Source of the DNA: RGIG6178 sp045118975
Lineage (GTDB): Bacteria; Bacillota_I; Bacilli_A; RFN20; DUOF01
DNA length: 64,000 nt
Assembly: GCA_045118975.1 (NCBI GenBank)
Contig: JBGVCT010000006.1
Location: 1-64,000 of the forward strand
Direction of reading: 5' to 3'
Positions 40,830 to 49,780 of the stretch are shown piece by piece (the stretch's first letter is position 1; every line of letters begins with the position of its first letter). The notes under the pieces were generated by a model that was not told the DNA's origin, did no database searches, and saw only the letters and a program-made list of their open reading frames with translations. The position numbers were made by a program, and so were the translations under genes.

Positions 40830-41180
40830 ATGGAACTTTGGCAAATATTATTAATAGTGGGTATATGCATTGTTGTACTCCTATTGTCTTTAGTTTGTAT
40901 ATTATTAGTAGTAAGAAAGAAAAAAACTAATAATAAAGTTGAAGAATATCCAAAATTACTTACAGCACTAGGTGGAAAAGAAAATTTGATATCTATTACT
41001 GTTAAAGGATCTAGAGTAAATGTGGAAATTAAAGACAAAAAACTTGTCGATAAAGACACTATTAAAGAAGAAGTAGATACTATTGTGGTTTCTAGCAAGA
41101 AAGTTACAATGGTTGCAGGTAATGATAAATCAATTAAGATTTGCGATTACTTAAATCAAATGTTAGTTATAAATGAATAA
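40830..41180 (+). CDS. Membrane-anchored PTS EIIB-like protein without the active cysteine
   Basis: A 116-residue protein. One N-terminal membrane segment (residues 5-27) is followed by a basic stretch and then a domain like glucose-family PTS EIIB. LLTALGGKENLISI aligns with the usual start of that domain. In true EIIB the next segment carries the phosphorylated cysteine (DNCATRLR type); here it reads TVKGSRVNV, with lysine at that place. It therefore cannot relay phosphate and may be regulatory or structural. No PTS gene adjoins it. Confidence 0.65.
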   Translation: MELWQILLIVGICIVVLLLSLVCILLVVRKKKTNNKVEEYPKLLTALGGKENLISITVKGSRVNVEIKDKKLVDKDTIKEEVDTIVVSSKKVTMVAGNDKSIKICDYLNQMLVINE

Positions 41181-41184
41181 TATA

Positions 41185-41209
41185 AAAAAAGGCAATTGTG
41201 CCTTTTTTT
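41185..41209. terminator. Bidirectional terminator
   Basis: AAAAAAGGCA (41185-41194) pairs with TGCCTTTTTT after an ATTG loop, with T runs on either strand. It serves both the EIIB-like gene and the convergent helD. Confidence 0.85.
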
Positions 41210-43289
41210 ATTTATATAATTCTTGTTTATTGTCTTTGTATAAGATATCTAGATTGTGTAGTGCTCTAGTTATACCTACATATAATAATTTCATATCTAG
41301 AATGTTGTCTTTGTTGTAATTGTTATTATCTACATCACTTAGTATTACACAGTCAAATTCTAATCCTTTAGATAGATATATTGGTAAGATACATAACCCG
41401 CCTTCGTATTTAGAGGTGTTTTCATCTATCTTTGTTATATTTGTTTTCTTAGAAAGTTCTTTATATAAGATATCCACTTCTTCTTTGGTCTTACAAATAA
41501 TCGCTATAGAATTATGATCTTTTTTGTAAGTGTTTATTCTATCTAATATTGTTTGCAGTTTATCACTATATTTTATTTCGTTAACTTCATCTCCATGCCT
41601 TATTACAGGAGTGGCTTTACTTACTTGCAAGTATTCTAGAATCTTATTTGCATATTCCATTATTTCAATAGTATTACGATATGATTTTGATAGATATAAT
41701 ATGTCATTATCGAACAGCTTGTTTATATCATCCCAATGTCTTATTCCTCGATACGCATATATTGATTGAGAAAGGTCACCGACTATTGTAAAGTTAGCTC
41801 TTCTGAATATTTTCTTAAGTGCCACAAAGTGTGTATAACCCAAATCTTGAGCTTCATCTATGCTTATTGATATATAAGAATCATAACTTTTAGCACCATT
41901 TATTAGGTATTTCAGATATATAAGTAATGCTAAGTCATCATAATCAAATTTCTTTTTTTCTAAGTTGGATAATGTTGCATCTTTAGCTTCTTTATAATCT
42001 AAAGTTTGAATGAATTCTGTGTATAACTTATAGATATTGTTATCAAATATTTTGAAATGATTTTTTATTACTTCTTTCATTCCTTTAATGAATAATTGTT
42101 TTGACTCATACCCTATATCAAAATAATATTTTCTCTTGTCTTGGTTGTTATTTATTAGTATTTTTATTTGATCATTTATATTATTTATTAGTCTAAAACT
42201 ATCTTTTTGAGTGAGGTTATATAAATCATTTATAAGTTTTTTAAGTTTAACTTCAAAAGGATCATTGTTATTTTTGGTGAATGTATTTCTTATATCTTCT
42301 TTAGATATTATAGTAACACCTTTATATATTATATCTCGATCTAGTATCTTTGACTCATATTGCTTGTAGAAGTCATCAATTTTGTTAATCATTTCTTTAT
42401 CTGATTTATATTCACTCACATAGTCATAATTATTTGTTTTGTTTCGAGTTATGAATTGTGGTGTGAACTTGAAGTTCATATATTCTTTAAATATATTTTC
42501 ATATGTTGCTTGCTTAACTTTATCTACTTCTAAATCAGGAAGGATGCTTGAAATATAATCTGTAAATAGATTGTTAGGACTTAATACTAAATATTGAGTG
42601 GTATTAAATAAATCTTGGTAGTTGTAGGCTAGATATGCAATTCTATGTAGCATTACTGTAGTCTTACCGCTTCCTGCCACTCCTTGAACTACTATGTTTT
42701 TATATAGTGAGTCTCTTATTATATCGTTTTGCTCTTTTTGGATTGATGAAACGATATTCTTGATTTTGTTATCTGCGTTTACTCCAAGAAATGGTTTTAA
42801 TAGTTCATCATCGCTTGTTGAGTGAACATCTAAGTAGTCTAGAAGCTTTGCATCCTCGATTGTGTAGACTCTTTTAAGTGATAAATCACCATGTATGTAG
42901 CTTCCATCGTTTGTTTTGTATGATGTTTGTCCTAAGCTACTATCATAATATAAGTTTGCAATAGGTGTTCTCCAGTCGATTACTAAGCAGTCATTGTTTT
43001 CATCTAACATTGATAATTTACCAATGTATAGTTGATCTTTATTTTTCATTGTTTCATCTTTGAAATCAATTCTTGCAAAATATGGCTTGTCCTTGTGTCT
43101 TTTTAGTGAAGCGATACTTGCTAGATAAAGTTCAATCCATTTTTCGGTCATTGAGAATTTATTCTCATCATCATCTGGAATAATCTTAATTTCTTCCATG
43201 TAGTGCTCTAATTGTTCTGCATCATGTTTTAGTTGCCTATCAATTAGATTACTAACCCTTTCTAAGTATTGAATTTCTTCGTTTAGCAT
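41208..43289 (-). CDS. helD: HelD, RNA polymerase recycling motor
   Basis: A 693-residue superfamily 1 ATPase of the HelD group, which pries stalled RNA polymerase from DNA and recycles it. The N-terminal coiled-coil arm (residues 1-60) that enters the polymerase secondary channel precedes the motor. Walker A is GVAGSGKTT, motif II is IDEAQD, and motif III is GDLSQSIYAYRG. The family is usually about 750-780 residues, so this one is somewhat short in the middle. AAGGGGG is 7 nt before the ATG. Its own promoter and a structured leader lie upstream. Confidence 0.9.
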   Translation of the reverse strand: MLNEEIQYLERVSNLIDRQLKHDAEQLEHYMEEIKIIPDDDENKFSMTEKWIELYLASIASLKRHKDKPYFARIDFKDETMKNKDQLYIGKLSMLDENNDCLVIDWRTPIANLYYDSSLGQTSYKTNDGSYIHGDLSLKRVYTIEDAKLLDYLDVHSTSDDELLKPFLGVNADNKIKNIVSSIQKEQNDIIRDSLYKNIVVQGVAGSGKTTVMLHRIAYLAYNYQDLFNTTQYLVLSPNNLFTDYISSILPDLEVDKVKQATYENIFKEYMNFKFTPQFITRNKTNNYDYVSEYKSDKEMINKIDDFYKQYESKILDRDIIYKGVTIISKEDIRNTFTKNNNDPFEVKLKKLINDLYNLTQKDSFRLINNINDQIKILINNNQDKRKYYFDIGYESKQLFIKGMKEVIKNHFKIFDNNIYKLYTEFIQTLDYKEAKDATLSNLEKKKFDYDDLALLIYLKYLINGAKSYDSYISISIDEAQDLGYTHFVALKKIFRRANFTIVGDLSQSIYAYRGIRHWDDINKLFDNDILYLSKSYRNTIEIMEYANKILEYLQVSKATPVIRHGDEVNEIKYSDKLQTILDRINTYKKDHNSIAIICKTKEEVDILYKELSKKTNITKIDENTSKYEGGLCILPIYLSKGLEFDCVILSDVDNNNYNKDNILDMKLLYVGITRALHNLDILYKDNKQELYK

Positions 43290-43340
43290 TAAAAAACCCC
43301 CTTTTTAGGCCTAAAGTCCCCCCAGGCCTCCATCAGGAGG
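43289..43340 (-). promoter_or_regulatory. Structured helD leader with possible coupled leader peptide
   Basis: On the minus strand the leader can form CCTCC-TGAT-GGAGG (plus 43327-43340), or instead pair two AGGCCT copies. The two hairpins share bases and exclude each other. CCTCC could also pair with the AAGGGGG ribosome binding site. A 14-codon frame (MEAWGDFRPKKGVF, plus 43333 to 43289) ends in TAATG, overlapping the helD start by one base. It lacks a good ribosome binding site of its own. The layout suggests control of helD translation, perhaps in response to stalled ribosomes or polymerase. Confidence 0.45.
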
Positions 43341-43375
43341 TTATTGTTTATATAGCCGATTTATTAACGCAAATA

Positions 43376-43404
43376 AGTATATATTATAAAAATATCGTTG
43401 TCAA
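43376..43404 (-). promoter_or_regulatory. Promoter of helD
   Basis: On the minus strand TTGACA (plus 43399-43404), 17 nt, TATACT (plus 43376-43381). The -35 follows directly on the T run of the upstream jetC terminator. Confidence 0.8.
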
Positions 43405-43438
43405 CAAAAAAAGATAACTAATTTTTGCTAGTTATCTT
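43405..43438 (-). terminator. Terminator of the jetABC operon
   Basis: AAGATAACTA (43411-43420) pairs with TAGTTATCTT (43429-43438). On the minus strand the stem is followed by seven T residues. It lies 10 nt after the jetC stop, so no further gene belongs to the operon. Confidence 0.88.
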
Positions 43439-43448
43439 TTCTTTTGTT

Positions 43449-46400
43449 TTATGCTACAATTTTGTGTTTGTCATTACCATAATTTCTAATATAAGATTTT
43501 TGGTCATCACGAACTATACATATTGTATTATCTACAAGCGGAACAATGTCAGACATCTTTTCAGGTGGAGCACTAAGGATTGCTTGTAATCCATAGTTTC
43601 TAAGTAACTTAACAGATTCTTGAATTCTTTCGCTATCCATTTTAGAGAATGCCTCATCAAATACAATTAGACGGATAGTTTGATTTTTTGTGTTGCTTGT
43701 ATCATTTGTTCTGTATAGTTGTGCAAATGAAGCAAGTACTGAAATATAGAATGGAGTTTGAGTTTCTCCTCCTGATTTCTTTAATAAAGTTTTAGACAAG
43801 TGTTGTTTTCTTCCTTCAAGGTCAGTAACAATTAAGTCAAACTTCAAATATGTACGATAATCAGTATATTTTGCAATATTTCTTTCTATCTCTGTTCTAG
43901 TGTGCATATCAGCTTCTTCAGAGAATGTTATTTGTCTAAATAAATCCTCTATAGAATCTTTATATTTTTCTTGGAATGCATCTTCAGTAACACTATAACC
44001 TTCCATCAATAATGGATCAGTAATCATGTCATAATATTGTTTATATTCACTTCTAGGATTCATTGTAAAGTGATATGAGTCAGTACCAAATGTTGATCCA
44101 CTAAGTGCATCATTAAGTGCCTCAATTTGCATTTTAACGTTATCAAAGTTAGCCTTTAATTTTGCCAAGAAATCATCCTTAAATTGGCCAATAGCGTTTG
44201 CTTTGGCGATTGCTATCTTTTCTTGATAATCAATCAATTTGTTTCCTGACAATTCAGTTAATTCATCATCATATAGTTCATTTGTATTTGCATTAGGGTT
44301 ATATGAGATGTGATATTTTGAATTATATTGAGTTCTAAGCATAATAAGCTTATCTCTTAAACCTTTATTTTGACTATCTATGTGATCTAACTTTACTTTA
44401 TACTGGCTAAGTAGAGTAGCTATATTCTTAACTCTATCTAGCTCTTCCATGAAGAATGGCTCACCCATAGACATAATCCAAGATTTTTCAAAATTGTTAT
44501 AGATAACTTCTTTAGCAGCTTTAACTTCTTCGTTAAATAGAGGAATATCATATTCTTCTATTCTTTCTAATTCACTTCTTTGTTTGATTTGACTAGTTAA
44601 TAGTTCTTCTTTTTGAGCTTCATATTCGCTAATCTTAGTTTGCATTTTATCTATACGAGCATCTAAAACTTCAACATATTGTAAATCAAGCTTAGATAAT
44701 TCCTCATCATATTCATCCTTTTTAGCAATAAGTGAAGGCATTTGTTTATAAACCTTACTTATTTCAGACATAGACTTTAATTCATTACTATTTAAAACTT
44801 CAACCTTACTTGCATCTTCAAAAGTTATAATAGATTTATAAATTTGTGCGTTTGCATATTCAAGAGATGTAAGTTCTTCTGCAAGAACGCCTTTTTCATT
44901 AGATAAAGAGTTAACACCAATAAAGTGATTTCTCCATTTTTCCTTATTAATTTGTCTTGCTACGTATCCTTGATATAACATACCAGTTTTAGTAATAGAT
45001 CTAGGATATTTTCTTAAATCTTCAACTCTTTCACACTTAATAAGAGCTCCGATTAAAGAGTTTATATAAGCTCTAGCATATTCATTTGTAGTAGATATTT
45101 CTTCAGCTAGAGATCCTTTAATCATATTAGGATTTGATTGAAGAACTTTTTCACAATCTACAATACCAAAATCGAATAAATTATATTCAAATTTAACATC
45201 ATCATAAATTTTTAAAGCAGCTTCAAAGTAAGCTGGATCTACAAATAAATAAAACTTTTGTCCTGACAAGTAACCCTCGATAGCATTTTTCCACTCTGGA
45301 TCTTTTACTTCAATTAAATCAGCTAAAATATTTACAGAAATATTTTGATGATATTTTTCTTTTAATTTATTTTCTAGAATGTTCTTTAATGTTAATAATC
45401 TAGGGTCATAGTTTTTAACACCACGTTCGATATTTCCTAGATTAGCAGTTAACTCACTCTTTCTTTTTTCGTTTTGTCTTAGTGTTTCTTTTAGTACGTG
45501 TAATACACCACTGATTTCAGATTTTAGATTATTGATATTTTCTTGCATATCTGTAAAATAACTTAAATCTAAATTTTCTAAATCGATATTAGTATTAAAG
45601 TTTTCAATTCTTTTGTAGTAACTTTTAGCTAAAGATTTTAATTCACTGATAGAATCGTGAACTTCATCAGCATTTAATACTTTATTAATAGTGCCCATCC
45701 ATTGTAATTGATAGTTATCCATATTCATTACAATAGATTCAACGCTATCTTGTAATTTTTTGATTTCTTCTTCAACTTCTGCTTTCTTTTCTTCAATAGC
45801 AGCTTGTTTTTGATAAATATCAAGAGAATATTTTTCTTGTAATAATTTTTCTTTATCTGTAATGTGATTTCTTATTTCTTGTTCACATTTATTAATTAAT
45901 AATGAATATTGACCTAAATCATTTTTTCCCTCTTCAAGAGTTTCTTTTGCATCAGATAATTTTTTGTTCTTGATTTGTAAATCACTTCTAGCAAATACGT
46001 ATTTTTGAGAAAGTATTGAATCCTCTTGGTTTTTCCAAGCTATATAAGCTTCATTAATTTGTTGTAAAGCTTCTACTCTGCTAGATAAAGTTTCGCTATC
46101 GCTTTCTAGCTTTTTGTAGTTTCTAATATTTTCTTGCATTGCACCAATATCAATTGATGAATTTACATCACATACATATTCAGTGATGAAAGTTTCAATA
46201 TTTGAAATAGGTGAGAAAGGTATAGCTTTCTTGAATAATCCAAAGAAAGAATTAGATATTCTACCAAATTTTTCTTTCAAGAATTCCCTATAAGAACTGT
46301 TTGTTTCAAAGAAATTAATTTGATTTTTATAGTAGTGATCTAGTAAATAAACTTTTAATTCTTTTATAGATAAAGGAAGTTTGTTTTCAACAAATTTATT

Positions 46401-46808
46401 TTCAGGGAATGGTCCTTCATAACTAAAGAACTTGTAATCCATACTTCCATCTTCAAAACTATCGAAAGCAACACCTACTGTAGTATATTCATTATTTACA
46501 TCATCATAGAATTCACCAGCTACATAAGATGTAAATCTACCTTTTCTAAGATAAATCATATCTCCATTATCGTCATCACCTATTTCACATCTTAAATATC
46601 CTTTAAGTGTTCTAGATGACTTATCGCTTGCACTCTTGTTAAAGAAGTGTCCAGTAGTATCACCAAGCATTAATAATTGAATTGCGTCTATTACTGTTGT
46701 TTTACCCGCACCATTTTTTCCAGTAAGGAAGTTTATTGTGTCTAATTCTAATGTCTCAAATGTAAAATAGTGCCAGTTAATTAAAACTATTCTTTTTAAT
46801 ATCTTCAT
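43449..46808 (-). CDS. jetC: JetC-like SMC/MukB-type ATPase
   Basis: A 1119-residue SMC-like protein, the motor of Wadjet/MksBEF complexes that extrude DNA loops. Walker A is GKNGAGKTT at residues 30-38. Two long coiled coils flank a hinge near the middle. The C-terminal head has signature LLKKSGGETQTPF and Walker B RLIVFDEAFSKMD, with the D-loop. All ATPase motifs are intact. In Wadjet the complex recognises small circular DNA, which the JetD nuclease then cuts. AGGAGG precedes the ATG; jetB ends 11 nt upstream. Confidence 0.88.
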   Translation of the reverse strand: MKILKRIVLINWHYFTFETLELDTINFLTGKNGAGKTTVIDAIQLLMLGDTTGHFFNKSASDKSSRTLKGYLRCEIGDDDNGDMIYLRKGRFTSYVAGEFYDDVNNEYTTVGVAFDSFEDGSMDYKFFSYEGPFPENKFVENKLPLSIKELKVYLLDHYYKNQINFFETNSSYREFLKEKFGRISNSFFGLFKKAIPFSPISNIETFITEYVCDVNSSIDIGAMQENIRNYKKLESDSETLSSRVEALQQINEAYIAWKNQEDSILSQKYVFARSDLQIKNKKLSDAKETLEEGKNDLGQYSLLINKCEQEIRNHITDKEKLLQEKYSLDIYQKQAAIEEKKAEVEEEIKKLQDSVESIVMNMDNYQLQWMGTINKVLNADEVHDSISELKSLAKSYYKRIENFNTNIDLENLDLSYFTDMQENINNLKSEISGVLHVLKETLRQNEKRKSELTANLGNIERGVKNYDPRLLTLKNILENKLKEKYHQNISVNILADLIEVKDPEWKNAIEGYLSGQKFYLFVDPAYFEAALKIYDDVKFEYNLFDFGIVDCEKVLQSNPNMIKGSLAEEISTTNEYARAYINSLIGALIKCERVEDLRKYPRSITKTGMLYQGYVARQINKEKWRNHFIGVNSLSNEKGVLAEELTSLEYANAQIYKSIITFEDASKVEVLNSNELKSMSEISKVYKQMPSLIAKKDEYDEELSKLDLQYVEVLDARIDKMQTKISEYEAQKEELLTSQIKQRSELERIEEYDIPLFNEEVKAAKEVIYNNFEKSWIMSMGEPFFMEELDRVKNIATLLSQYKVKLDHIDSQNKGLRDKLIMLRTQYNSKYHISYNPNANTNELYDDELTELSGNKLIDYQEKIAIAKANAIGQFKDDFLAKLKANFDNVKMQIEALNDALSGSTFGTDSYHFTMNPRSEYKQYYDMITDPLLMEGYSVTEDAFQEKYKDSIEDLFRQITFSEEADMHTRTEIERNIAKYTDYRTYLKFDLIVTDLEGRKQHLSKTLLKKSGGETQTPFYISVLASFAQLYRTNDTSNTKNQTIRLIVFDEAFSKMDSERIQESVKLLRNYGLQAILSAPPEKMSDIVPLVDNTICIVRDDQKSYIRNYGNDKHKIVA

Positions 46809-46819
46809 TGTTTTACCTC

Positions 46820-47485
46820 CTATTCTAAATTGCTAAATACACTTTCATCGATTTCTTGATTAGCATATTTAGGAGTTTCATCTGTGTTAGGCTCATTTTG
46901 GAATACCATTGAATAAATAGCATCAACTTTTTCATTGCTTACTGCAAGCAAAATTGTAGGAAGAATCGCCAATTGACAACTTGATTCTTCAATAGAACCA
47001 CCAATTTTTGTTAGTATATTTTGATTAACTAAAAGTCTTAGACTTTCAACAATATCCTTCATAGTAGGCTTTTTACTAACAATCTTTAATTCTAATAGCT
47101 TGTATATAAGAGTAGCAGTACTTAGATATACAATGCTTTTTGAAGCGTTTTTCTCTTTCTCTTCATCATAGATAGTTCTTAGAGTAAATAGAATAAGAGT
47201 AGTAAGCTTATCTAAATGCATTTTATTGTAACCATAGTCATTACTTAAATAAACAACACCTAGTTCTTCATCAATTGTCAACTTATAATTAATTACATTA
47301 AGGTAACCTTCGAATAAAGTTATATATCTTTCAACAAATCTATAATCAGCATTTATTTTTCCAATTACTTGAGTACCTTCATAAATTTCTCTAGTTAAGT
47401 AAGTTTTGTTTAGTAAGTAGTTAACTAGTTTAGCAAATCTTTCTCTTTCGCCATTATTTAGTTCATTATATTCATCTAACCACAT
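46820..47485 (-). CDS. jetB: JetB-like protein (DUF4194, MksE/MukE-type)
   Basis: A 221-residue protein matching the DUF4194 pattern of JetB, the KITE subunit that links kleisin and SMC heads. The core is two winged-helix-like units (residues 10-170). The last 20 residues are acidic and polar. The start overlaps the jetA stop by one base (TAATG), and jetC follows after 11 nt, so the three subunits are translated together. Confidence 0.82.
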   Translation of the reverse strand: MWLDEYNELNNGERERFAKLVNYLLNKTYLTREIYEGTQVIGKINADYRFVERYITLFEGYLNVINYKLTIDEELGVVYLSNDYGYNKMHLDKLTTLILFTLRTIYDEEKEKNASKSIVYLSTATLIYKLLELKIVSKKPTMKDIVESLRLLVNQNILTKIGGSIEESSCQLAILPTILLAVSNEKVDAIYSMVFQNEPNTDETPKYANQEIDESVFSNLE

Positions 47486-48903
47486 TAGATTTTCCTCCTT
47501 CTATAATAAGTCATTCTAGGAATAGAATAATTATTCACACCAACATTTCCTTCTTGTAAATCTATCTTATAGAACACATTTTTGTCCCATCCTTTAAGCA
47601 TTGAATGAATTGTTAATATTAATTCTTCATCACTGCTAATCATAAACTTACTAGAATCAAGTTCATTTTTGTTTTCCAACTTAGTTTCAACAAAGTTAAT
47701 TACGTTTTTATTTGAATATTTATTATTCATATTTTCAATGAAGCTAGTAGCTTGCGTATCAATCTCTGTATCATATACATCGTCTATATATAAAGGTTCA
47801 CTGCTCATTTGTTGTATTGAATAACTTCTTACAAATAAACTGGAATCATCCATATAAGCTGTCGATTCTAGGGCTATGTGTGGATAAAAATATTCTAAAA
47901 CTTGATCTTGAGTATCATCTGTATTTGAATCTTTTAATGTTTCCATTAGTCTAGCCATTTTAGCTTTGATACTTTTATCGTTTGTAAGTAGTGCACGCAT
48001 CTTTTCTGCGGTAGCACTAACATACTCAGTATTTTTGATATCAATTTTATCAACCATTTCCTCAAGTTCATTTAATTTATCTACAATAAAGTAGATTTTG
48101 GAAATTATGGCATCCCTAACATCATCAAATGAGTTAAATGTTTGATATGTCATTGCTTGCTTTTCTAACAAATCAATGCATTCTGGAGTTCTAAGCCAAC
48201 GCATAAGTATTTCAATTACATTTCCTTTGAAACGATTAAGTGAATCCTTTGTTTTTAGTGGCATGTAAACTTGAGTTATTATTTTTCTTTGATAGTTATC
48301 AAAGTGATCAACAAGAACATCATTTACACTCATTAAGAATCCCAACTTGTTATATTTTCTTCTTATGTTATGATATAAAGTCTTCAGTTCATTCTCTAAT
48401 TCTTCAGTTCTATCATAAGCATTTAGTAAAGCTGCATACATAAAGTCACGCTTTTCTGCGTCTGCTTGCGCTAGGTTAGAGAAGATAGAGTACATGTATG
48501 TGTTGTATCCTTGCTCATCTTCTAATGCTATAGCGTATAGCGTATTAATGATTTTGATAGAATATGGAGCCAACGCAATATACTCTTTAAAAGATGTATC
48601 TACTCCGTATTCAAATTCAATCCAACCGGTTTCTGCTAACCTTTTAACCATAAATCTTGACATAGACATAGCGTCTTGAGATAACTTTTTACCATCGTTA
48701 TATTCCTCTGCTTCTTCTAAGTCCATGTTAAGCAAATCTTGATGTAAAGTGTTTGCAAGTTGGCGAATTAAGTTTTCTTTTTCAATTGTTAGTTCTTGCT
48801 TAAAACTTTGTCTTAAGGCAAATAAAGCATTTACATATGTCTCCCTATTTTTAGAATTAAAAATAGAGAAGAGATTTTTAGGTACTGCTTCAAATAAATT
48901 CAT
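47485..48903 (-). CDS. jetA: JetA-like kleisin subunit (Wadjet type III-like, DUF5716)
   Basis: A 472-residue, mostly helical protein starting MNLFEAVPKNLFSIFNSKNR, as in the JetA family with DUF5716. In MukF/MksF fashion it should bridge the two SMC heads. The reading frame extends 21 codons upstream, but GGGAG 8 nt before the ATG at 48903 and the family start support the shorter form. First gene of the operon, directly downstream of its promoter. Assignment to the type III subgroup is from memory and less certain than the general JetA/MksF call. Confidence 0.8.
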   Translation of the reverse strand: MNLFEAVPKNLFSIFNSKNRETYVNALFALRQSFKQELTIEKENLIRQLANTLHQDLLNMDLEEAEEYNDGKKLSQDAMSMSRFMVKRLAETGWIEFEYGVDTSFKEYIALAPYSIKIINTLYAIALEDEQGYNTYMYSIFSNLAQADAEKRDFMYAALLNAYDRTEELENELKTLYHNIRRKYNKLGFLMSVNDVLVDHFDNYQRKIITQVYMPLKTKDSLNRFKGNVIEILMRWLRTPECIDLLEKQAMTYQTFNSFDDVRDAIISKIYFIVDKLNELEEMVDKIDIKNTEYVSATAEKMRALLTNDKSIKAKMARLMETLKDSNTDDTQDQVLEYFYPHIALESTAYMDDSSLFVRSYSIQQMSSEPLYIDDVYDTEIDTQATSFIENMNNKYSNKNVINFVETKLENKNELDSSKFMISSDEELILTIHSMLKGWDKNVFYKIDLQEGNVGVNNYSIPRMTYYRRRKI

Positions 48904-48925
48904 TTTCTCAACTCCCGACAAGAAA

Positions 48926-48954
48926 ATTATAAAAGATAACCTTTTCAAACTCAA
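48926..48954 (-). promoter_or_regulatory. Promoter of the jetABC operon
   Basis: On the minus strand TTGAGT (plus 48949-48954), 17 nt, TATAAT (plus 48926-48931). Transcription would start about 15 nt before the jetA ATG, so the 5' leader is very short and holds only the ribosome binding site. Confidence 0.8.
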
Positions 48955-48964
48955 GGAATGACAC

Positions 48965-49000
48965 AAAAAAGAGAGAAAATATTATAAATATTTCTCTCTT
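48965..49000 (-). terminator. Terminator between the YihY-like gene and jetABC
   Basis: AAGAGAGAAA (48969-48978) pairs with TTTCTCTCTT (48991-49000). On the minus strand a T run follows. It shields the jet operon from upstream transcription. Confidence 0.8.
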
Positions 49001-49054
49001 AGAATGGAGATAGTTTTCTATCTGTGGCTTTTGTAATCTTGCCTATATTAGTTT

Positions 49055-49723
49055 TTACGATTTTATGAATTTTATAACAGAAAATTTTTCTATAACCTTT
49101 ATTGTCGATGTATTTAAATAAATGATATTTATCGAGATATATATTTCTAATAAAATTAGAAATAAAGGAGCTAAATACCCATAATAATTATCATAATGTA
49201 AAAACTCCTTTTCAATCACCTCAAAAAAGAAGTAAAAAGCAATCAAAACAAAGGAAAATAAAAAAGAAAAGACAAAGGAAAGGGGAGAGATTTTTTTGTT
49301 GGAAATATAGTTAAAAAGAACTAGTAATAGGGTGGTTAAAAAGAGCTGAAAAAAGATTTTTAACATAGTATTTTCAATTATAGATGATAGTGTGATTGTT
49401 GGTAAAAATGCCATGATAAAAAAAGACAAAAACAGGGGCAAAAAAGGATTACTTTTGTCATAGAAAATCATGTGAAAACCTTTGTAAATCAAAAGGAGTG
49501 AGATACCAAAAATAATTAACAGGGATGACTCACTATATAAAGGCCCAATTTTCAATAAAAAAGAACTACTTGCATTAATATTGAAGGTGGATAAAAGTTT
49601 GTATACTAATAACAAATTTGGTACTAATGCAATTGCAATATGGTATGATAAAGAACATATTATTAATTTGTTGTTTTTGCTGAAAAATTCACTAATTATA
49701 TTGCTTAAAATTACTCTATTCAT
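49055..49723 (-). CDS. YihY/BrkB-like membrane protein (diverged)
   Basis: A 222-residue protein with about six membrane segments. SYHIAIALVPNLLLVYKLL and the final NYYGYLAPLFLILLEIYISI resemble the YihY/BrkB family, once called RNase BN and now of uncertain function. It is shorter than the usual 270-300 residues and diverged, so the family call is tentative. A TTG at 49735 is in frame, but TTTGGAG 6 nt before the ATG at 49723 fixes the start. Confidence 0.6.
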   Translation of the reverse strand: MNRVILSNIISEFFSKNNKLIICSLSYHIAIALVPNLLLVYKLLSTFNINASSSFLLKIGPLYSESSLLIIFGISLLLIYKGFHMIFYDKSNPFLPLFLSFFIMAFLPTITLSSIIENTMLKIFFQLFLTTLLLVLFNYISNKKISPLSFVFSFLFSFVLIAFYFFFEVIEKEFLHYDNYYGYLAPLFLILLEIYISINIIYLNTSTIKVIEKFSVIKFIKS

Positions 49724-49740
49724 TCTAGTCTCCAAAAAAT

Positions 49741-49768
49741 AAAAAAAACCACATTTTTATTATGTGGT
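49741..49768 (-). terminator. Terminator of the small bPH-like gene
   Basis: ACCACAT (49748-49754) pairs with ATGTGGT (49762-49768). On the minus strand eight T residues follow the stem. It lies 13 nt after the stop of the gene at 49781. Confidence 0.85.
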
Positions 49769-49780
49769 CTTTTGCATATT

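Noticed and set aside
41208..48903. helD as a fourth member of the jet operon
   Set aside because: A strong terminator after jetC and a consensus promoter directly after it make helD a separate transcript; shared direction alone does not link them.
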